Assembly (NCBI RefSeq): GCF_026913205.2
Contig: NZ_CP168151.1
Coordinates: 1,240,001-1,304,000, forward strand
Direction: 5' to 3'
Length of the DNA stretch: 64,000 bases
Source: Lentilactobacillus sp. SPB1-3
Lineage (GTDB): Bacteria; Bacillota; Bacilli; Lactobacillales; Lactobacillaceae
The notes beneath the pieces were generated by a model that was not told the origin of the DNA, did not search any database, and saw only the letters and a list, made by a program, of their open reading frames with translations. The first letter of the stretch is position 1. Every line of letters begins with the position of its first letter. This document shows positions 59,675 through 64,000 of this stretch, piece by piece. The position numbers were made by a program, and so were the translations under genes.

Positions 59675-60249
59675 TAAGCAATCCCCCCCTTATTCTGTTC
59701 AAATAGACTTGGCAATGATTGCCCTAGCATGATATTAGTTACACTAAACTTAGGTGTCTTATACAGCATGTAGTTAATAGTTCCAGATTGCCCAATCGTT
59801 CCGATAGTGCTGTTACCTTGCGATAGATCTAACTTAATGACCGAAATTGTTTTTCCCGAAAAAGTTGATGTGATGTTACTTGAGTTGTCAAAATCTGATG
59901 ACTTAAAGAATTTCCAATTGCTGATATCATACGCAAAATATAATTTGTTTAATCCATGCTTACTAAGTTTTCTAAAAATATCATCGAAAGTAACGCTATC
60001 TTTTGCAGTAACTAAACTAGTTAAGATACTGGTTAAGGTTTGTGCAACTGTACGACCTAAATTATTGTCATCGATAATCCAAGCATCATCAGGAACTGTC
60101 TTAGTGGCAATCCCCACCGTGCCAAAATCTTGGGAATTATCCATATTTACGGTTAATTGTTTAAAAATTGGCATTTCTATTTCTTGATGAATTATCGTAT
60201 TCTGAAATTTGGCATTGTTAGCATTTATTCCTTGAAATTTAACTGGCAT
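59674..60249 (-). CDS. Phage tail protein of unknown function
   Basis: 191 residues, no membrane or signal segment. Ser/Asn/Thr-rich and probably beta-rich. N-terminal VKFQGINANNAKFQN hints at a short adaptor. The start ATG follows the stop of a 13-codon ORF without a gap. Likely part of the baseplate-distal adhesion apparatus; inference from position. Confidence 0.7.
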   Translation of the reverse strand: MPVKFQGINANNAKFQNTIIHQEIEMPIFKQLTVNMDNSQDFGTVGIATKTVPDDAWIIDDNNLGRTVAQTLTSILTSLVTAKDSVTFDDIFRKLSKHGLNKLYFAYDISNWKFFKSSDFDNSSNITSTFSGKTISVIKLDLSQGNSTIGTIGQSGTINYMLYKTPKFSVTNIMLGQSLPSLFEQNKGGIA

Positions 60250-60291
60250 TTAAGCCACCTCCCAATCAGGCTTTTCAATAGGTGCTCCCAT
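60250..60291 (-). CDS. 13-residue ORF coupled between two tail genes
   Basis: MGAPIEKPDWEVA, with GAGGAG directly before the ATG. The ATG overlaps the tail-fibre stop (TAATG), and its stop abuts the next ATG. Perhaps a translational bridge only. Confidence 0.4.
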   Translation of the reverse strand: MGAPIEKPDWEVA

Positions 60292-61499
60292 TACTCCTCT
60301 CCCCATTCGTGTTGGGTATTTGGATGAGTAGCTTCACGAGTCGTTGCAGCAGCTTCATCAGCCACTTTGACGATTGGTGCGACTGGATCAGTATCGACTG
60401 TTAAATCACCGTAGTTAAAGTTCATCTTAATCTTGGCCTGACCAGTATTAGGGTCGACGATTTTAGCCATAATTGAGTCAGTAATCGTTTGAGCAAATGT
60501 TGCTAAACGATTTTCAAGGTCTACTCCAGAAATGCGCTTAGCCCACGCACTCCAAACACCATTGCGACAAGTGCGTTCCCAGAACATGTCGTAGTTATCG
60601 CCATGGCCACTTTGATGAATGACACTTGTACCAGCATCTGGACTAACTTTGACGTCAACAAACCACCAGGCGCCTGTATCTGGGACATGTGCGGGATTTT
60701 TAACGAAATATTGACCTGGTGTTTTTAAATCGTTCACATTTCCGGAATAATTAATTGCTTTACCAGTATCAGCAGTGAGCTTATATTTTTGCCAGGCATT
60801 AGAAGCGTTAGCAGTTATATATGAACTGCCATCAGCACCTTTGGCATCAGTTGAGAAAGTCTTGGCACCAGTAATCGTTTGATCTTGATCAACATAATCA
60901 ATATTGTCTGGCAAAGTCACCTTGTTATTCTTGATGGCGTCATCTACATAATCTTTAGAAGCATAATTCTTACTTTGAAGTAGTGCATCTAGGTCAGTTT
61001 CAAGAACATATGCTTTTAAGATACCTTCTAGTTCTTCATTTGATACTGAACCATCTGGAGAAATAACGATATTAACGTTTGCAGCATCTCCAACATGAAC
61101 TTTTAATTTAAAAGTGGTACCGACAACGGTACTACCATTTTGTGCAGGAATTAAATCGGGGTTAACAGAAGTAGCAATCCCATATAGAATTTCAGTACCA
61201 TCAATTGTTTTAGCAAACAATGCGATAGCACTCAGTAAATAATCTGATTGCAGATCATTGTTCATTACTTTAACCGGAACATTAACAGTATGATCATCTT
61301 GCACACTAACTGTTCCAATAGGTAAATCTTGAACAACATTATCCAATGAAGTCATTGTCTTCAATTGATCAGAAGTTAATGTACTCATATCCTTATCAGT
61401 TGTTTGAGCATGTGTATATTGAATTTTATTACCAGCCAATGTTTGAGCGGATAATTGATATCCGGCATCAGTGATAATTAATTTGTTCCATTTAGCCAT
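60291..61499 (-). CDS. Phage tail fibre (DUF3751-type N-terminus, pyocin-knob domain)
   Basis: 402 residues. N-terminus AKWNKLIITDAGYQLSAQTLAG is the tail-collar-fibre attachment domain (about 1-150). A coiled stretch follows, then a knob domain (about 245-315) with TPGQYFV and WERTCRNGVWSAWAKR, as in R-type pyocin fibres and many contractile-tail phages. Host recognition is expected. The C-terminal tail, AATTREATHPNTQHEWGEE, is hydrophilic. Confidence 0.85.
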   Translation of the reverse strand: MAKWNKLIITDAGYQLSAQTLAGNKIQYTHAQTTDKDMSTLTSDQLKTMTSLDNVVQDLPIGTVSVQDDHTVNVPVKVMNNDLQSDYLLSAIALFAKTIDGTEILYGIATSVNPDLIPAQNGSTVVGTTFKLKVHVGDAANVNIVISPDGSVSNEELEGILKAYVLETDLDALLQSKNYASKDYVDDAIKNNKVTLPDNIDYVDQDQTITGAKTFSTDAKGADGSSYITANASNAWQKYKLTADTGKAINYSGNVNDLKTPGQYFVKNPAHVPDTGAWWFVDVKVSPDAGTSVIHQSGHGDNYDMFWERTCRNGVWSAWAKRISGVDLENRLATFAQTITDSIMAKIVDPNTGQAKIKMNFNYGDLTVDTDPVAPIVKVADEAAATTREATHPNTQHEWGEE

Positions 61500-61500
61500 T

Positions 61501-62211
61501 TCATACCTCCTCGCTTTCGATTTCGTAAGTTGTTTGAATTGTTTGAGTAGACCTTAAATAACTAGTCTCAGTGATTACATGTTCAAACGTTTCAGTATCA
61601 ACGTCACTTTCCAATTCAACAAAATTCATCGTTGTTAATGCAGTTCCAACATACATTTGAGCCGGAAGAGATATTTGGAAAGTCACTTTTGACAAAGTGA
61701 TACCTAAAGCAAGAGCATCCTGAATTTCGTCGATAAATAATTGGACGATTTCAGGATGCTCTATATTTTCTAGTGGTAAATCTTGAACAGATACATGAAA
61801 CGGATCGCCAACAGTTGAATCATCATTCTGTAATTGATAATCGTTTCTTAATTGAACGTCATGTTTATCAATATTAAAGGTGTCAGCAATTAAATTAATT
61901 AAAGAATTAAAAGTAACCTTTGAGCTTCGATTAACAGACTTCATTTTTAATAGAAATCTATATAAGTCATCAGGTTTACCCAACCGTAGTAAATCAAAGT
62001 CATCCCCGATATCGTCAAGTTGGCCACCGACTGCATTATCTAAATCATTAAGCATAGCAATACTTTCAGTATCTTTAATATCGTCATAAATGGCTTTATC
62101 AAAAACTTTCATTAATCGCTCTGTCGGACTACCTGGAGTCGTATTAATTCGATTTGTTGGAATCGCTAAAACTTCATCTTCGTGGTACAACTCAAATTCT
62201 GACTTATCCAT
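61501..62211 (-). CDS. Baseplate protein at the DUF2313/gp48 position
   Basis: 236 residues. Follows baseplate J with an 8-nt overlap, the place of Mu gp48/YmfQ (DUF2313) proteins that join baseplate and fibres. Helical N-terminal half (LLRLGKPDDLYRFLLKM) and beta-rich C-terminal half. Sequence similarity to the family is weak by eye; the call rests on order and size. Confidence 0.7.
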   Translation of the reverse strand: MDKSEFELYHEDEVLAIPTNRINTTPGSPTERLMKVFDKAIYDDIKDTESIAMLNDLDNAVGGQLDDIGDDFDLLRLGKPDDLYRFLLKMKSVNRSSKVTFNSLINLIADTFNIDKHDVQLRNDYQLQNDDSTVGDPFHVSVQDLPLENIEHPEIVQLFIDEIQDALALGITLSKVTFQISLPAQMYVGTALTTMNFVELESDVDTETFEHVITETSYLRSTQTIQTTYEIESEEV

Positions 62212-63373
62212 TTACTACCACCTCGATTGCTTCATCGTTAGTAATAGCAGTAGCAAAGTTAGAAAGTTGAATGTTACTTCGATTAAGATTTCCTTGATCA
62301 GTACCCCAGGTTAAATCAGTGACATCATCAACACCTTCAACATCGTAAATAATACCGAATAGTTGAGTGTATTTGAGAATATCCCCCATTGAGAATTCAT
62401 CTAACCAAACTTGGATATTATCCTTTATATCTGCAATGATTTCATCTTGAGTCGTGTCATCGACTGAAGCGAATGATACCGAAATATTCATATAAATGGT
62501 TTGACTAGAGCCAATAGAAAACGCGACATGGTTTACATCACCATTATCTAAAGGCACATCAATTTTCTCAGTACCAGTTAAAGTAATTCCCAGAGCAATA
62601 GTATCTGAAATAGTTTGAGCAATGACTTGTCTATCACCACCAAGCACATAAATATGAGTTGTATATGGCGGGTCACCAGCTTCATTAACTGATGAGCTGT
62701 TGTTAACAACATAGCGAACACTTTTGACTCCTGGAATACCAAATAAAGCAGAAGATACTCCGTTTGGAGTTGAAGAAACTACACTCTTCTGTGCTAATTT
62801 AATTCGTTGACGCAAAGCATAATCAGTTTCCATATCAGAACCACTAGTCGCCGGTTCCGGATTGGTAACACTAGTTATTTCTTCAACATAAGTTACTTGG
62901 TCAGTGATCATATTGGCATCACAGTTATAATCCTCGCCAGTATCTTCAGCATAAACTCTAACTTCTGCTTTTCCATTTGAATCAATTGTTACTTCAGAAT
63001 CAGTGATATAGATCATATCCTGATTATTACTAAACATTGACTCTGCATCAATTACATATCCTGGAGTTCCAGTGATTTCAAGTATGGCCGTCGCATAAGT
63101 GGCTACACCTCTAGTTAGACCATAATTACTTGCTAGCCTATCTAAAGAAATGTTTTCGGCTAATGAAACAAATCTTGAATCGTAAACATCTTGCTTGGTT
63201 AAATCAGATTGTGCTAATTGTCTGGCTAAAGATTCGGCCATGTTTTCATAAAAAGAACCCGTTGATAAGTCAATATCGTTACCTATCTCAGGGTCTTGTC
63301 TCAAGTTTGTTTGCAATGAATTTAACCACTGGTCATAATCCCAGGGATCAAATCCTGTACTCAATAACGGCAT
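62204..63373 (-). CDS. Baseplate J-like protein
   Basis: 389 residues, full length for the Mu gp47/PBSX XkdT family: N-terminal FDPWDYDQWLNSLQTNL, middle TDYALRQRIKLAQKSVVSSTPNGVSSALFGIPGVKSVRYV, C-terminal FSMGDILKYTQLFGIIYDVEGVDDV. Forms the baseplate wedge of a contractile tail. Confidence 0.93.
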   Translation of the reverse strand: MPLLSTGFDPWDYDQWLNSLQTNLRQDPEIGNDIDLSTGSFYENMAESLARQLAQSDLTKQDVYDSRFVSLAENISLDRLASNYGLTRGVATYATAILEITGTPGYVIDAESMFSNNQDMIYITDSEVTIDSNGKAEVRVYAEDTGEDYNCDANMITDQVTYVEEITSVTNPEPATSGSDMETDYALRQRIKLAQKSVVSSTPNGVSSALFGIPGVKSVRYVVNNSSSVNEAGDPPYTTHIYVLGGDRQVIAQTISDTIALGITLTGTEKIDVPLDNGDVNHVAFSIGSSQTIYMNISVSFASVDDTTQDEIIADIKDNIQVWLDEFSMGDILKYTQLFGIIYDVEGVDDVTDLTWGTDQGNLNRSNIQLSNFATAITNDEAIEVVVNG

Positions 63374-63386
63374 TTATATCACCTCC

Positions 63387-63770
63387 TTAAATTGCAATCG
63401 ACGTATCTAAATCTAAATTAGGATCGCCGTTATCACTAATTAAACTATCATCAGCTAAACGCATGGTTATCTTAATATCCGCTTTTCTATTTTTGTAATC
63501 AGGAGTTATATCTACTGAAAGCACCGATGCAACACGATCATCTTTTTCTAAAGCCTCTGATATCTTGTCAGATGCTAAATCAGTGTCTTTATAATCGCCA
63601 AAAAAGTCTAACCATTCGACGCCAAACTCAACATCATCAACTGCCCAGCCAACCTGAGATAGCAAGCGCATTTCTAATGACTGTTTAAGCTCATCGACTC
63701 CATTTACATAGTTTTTTCCATTGGTAATATCTGGGTTCCCATTCTCATCAAGTTTTACATCAGTACTCAC
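63387..63770 (-). CDS. gp25-like/DUF2634 baseplate protein
   Basis: 127 residues: GVDELKQSLEMRLLSQVGW, then FGVEWLDFFG, then ALEKDDRVASVLSVDITPDYKNRKADIKITMRL, the pattern of PBSX XkdS/DUF2634 (gp25 fold, lysozyme-like name but no enzyme). 13 nt before baseplate J. Confidence 0.88.
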   Translation of the reverse strand: MSTDVKLDENGNPDITNGKNYVNGVDELKQSLEMRLLSQVGWAVDDVEFGVEWLDFFGDYKDTDLASDKISEALEKDDRVASVLSVDITPDYKNRKADIKITMRLADDSLISDNGDPNLDLDTSIAI

Positions 63771-64000
63771 TTAATCACCCCCAGAATAATGCTCGAATCA
63801 ACACTATTGCGACGATTAGGGTCTTCACGGAAGTCTTTTCCTTTGGTGTAATTTTCGATGCTATCGGCAAATACAGCAACAACTACCTCATCGCCATTAG
63901 CTAATTCACGAGCGTGCCCGTTATCCTCTGAACCTTTAATATAGTATTCAAAATCTAATTGGCGACAATCTCTGACCGGCATTTTTTTACTACCATCATC
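63767..64000 (-). CDS. Phage baseplate-hub region protein (DUF2577 position), cut by the window edge
   Basis: The frame is open to the right edge; the ATG at 63982 is preceded in phase by DDGSKK, so at least 77 residues are visible and the true start is outside. Located just before the gp25-like gene with a 4-nt overlap, where XkdR (DUF2577) lies in PBSX-type phages. Similarity is not strong enough by eye to fix the family. Confidence 0.6.
   Translation of the reverse strand, partial: DDGSKKMPVRDCRQLDFEYYIKGSEDNGHARELANGDEVVVAVFADSIENYTKGKDFREDPNRRNSVDSSIILGVIK

Larger units (their letters stand above)
51605..64000. mobile_element. Prophage, lysis end and baseplate/tail part (truncated by window edge)
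   Basis: From the attachment site: accessory genes, endolysin, holin, membrane proteins, XkdX, tail-fibre genes, DUF2313-position, baseplate J, gp25-like and DUF2577-position genes, all late genes on the minus strand. Baseplate J plus gp25 indicate a contractile tail. Head, replication, repressor and integrase genes are not in the window, so completeness cannot be judged. Confidence 0.93.

Noticed and set aside
59807-60187. Plus-strand open frame of 126 codons in the prophage tail region
   Set aside because: Antisense to a tail gene with overlapping starts and stops; no ribosome-binding site.

Overview
The window looks like the chromosome of a low-GC lactic acid bacterium of the family Lactobacillaceae. 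Supporting features are the gene order (murT/gatD, tdk-prfA-prmC-TsaC/YwlC-glyA-upp-atp operon, mbl-yidD-DUF2969-rodA), an F1Fo ATPase operon that starts directly with atpB, several DUF5776-type cell-wall modules, and a Ddl ligase of the D-lactate (Phe) type. I cannot name the genus from this sequence alone. Most genes lie on the minus strand.

Layout. 0-9.2 kb (minus): folC, valS with a T-box leader, tpx, the sulfur-transfer pair thiI/cysteine desulfurase, and ezrA. 9.3-12.9 kb (plus): free methionine sulfoxide reductase, rpsD with a structured leader, rarA, a small membrane protein and a universal stress protein. 12.9-18.2 kb (minus): an XRE/TPR regulator, tag, a membrane glycerophosphodiesterase, ddl and an SPFH protein. 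18.4-25.1 kb (minus): the cell-shape and cell-wall block (GcvH-like protein, rodA, DUF2969, yidD, mbl, murA, DUF1146) and an ABC exporter. 25.2-31.6 kb: the complete atpBEFHAGDC operon. 31.9-37.5 kb: upp, glyA, threonylcarbamoyl-AMP synthase, prmC, prfA and tdk. 37.7-39.8 kb (plus): the lipid II amidation pair murT/gatD. 39.8-48.5 kb: a serine hydrolase, two unknown genes, an esterase, divergent tRNA-Glu and tRNA-Gln genes, and a C39-like/response regulator/histidine kinase/pgi run, followed by a HAD phosphatase.

48.6-51.6 kb is a small accessory stretch. It is bounded by two oppositely oriented fragments that look like the 3' end of ssrA (tmRNA). It holds a methyltransferase gene with an in-frame stop, a secreted repeat protein and small unknown genes.

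From about 51.6 kb to the right edge is the lysis end of a prophage with contractile-tail (PBSX/Mu-like) baseplate genes. Read on the minus strand from the right: DUF2577-position protein, gp25-like, baseplate J, DUF2313-position protein, tail fibre, variable tail proteins, XkdX, membrane proteins, LLH-type holin and GH25 endolysin. Between the endolysin and the attachment site lies an accessory segment of single-gene units, each closed by a near-identical hairpin terminator. It contains a secreted DUF5776 protein, a small unknown protein, a disrupted two-gene unit, and two plus-strand loci of small hydrophobic ORFs and structured RNA whose ribosome-binding sites sit in hairpins. The first of these resembles a type I toxin mRNA and shares an 11-nt perfect complementarity with the second. 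This is the most likely place for an undescribed system in the window.
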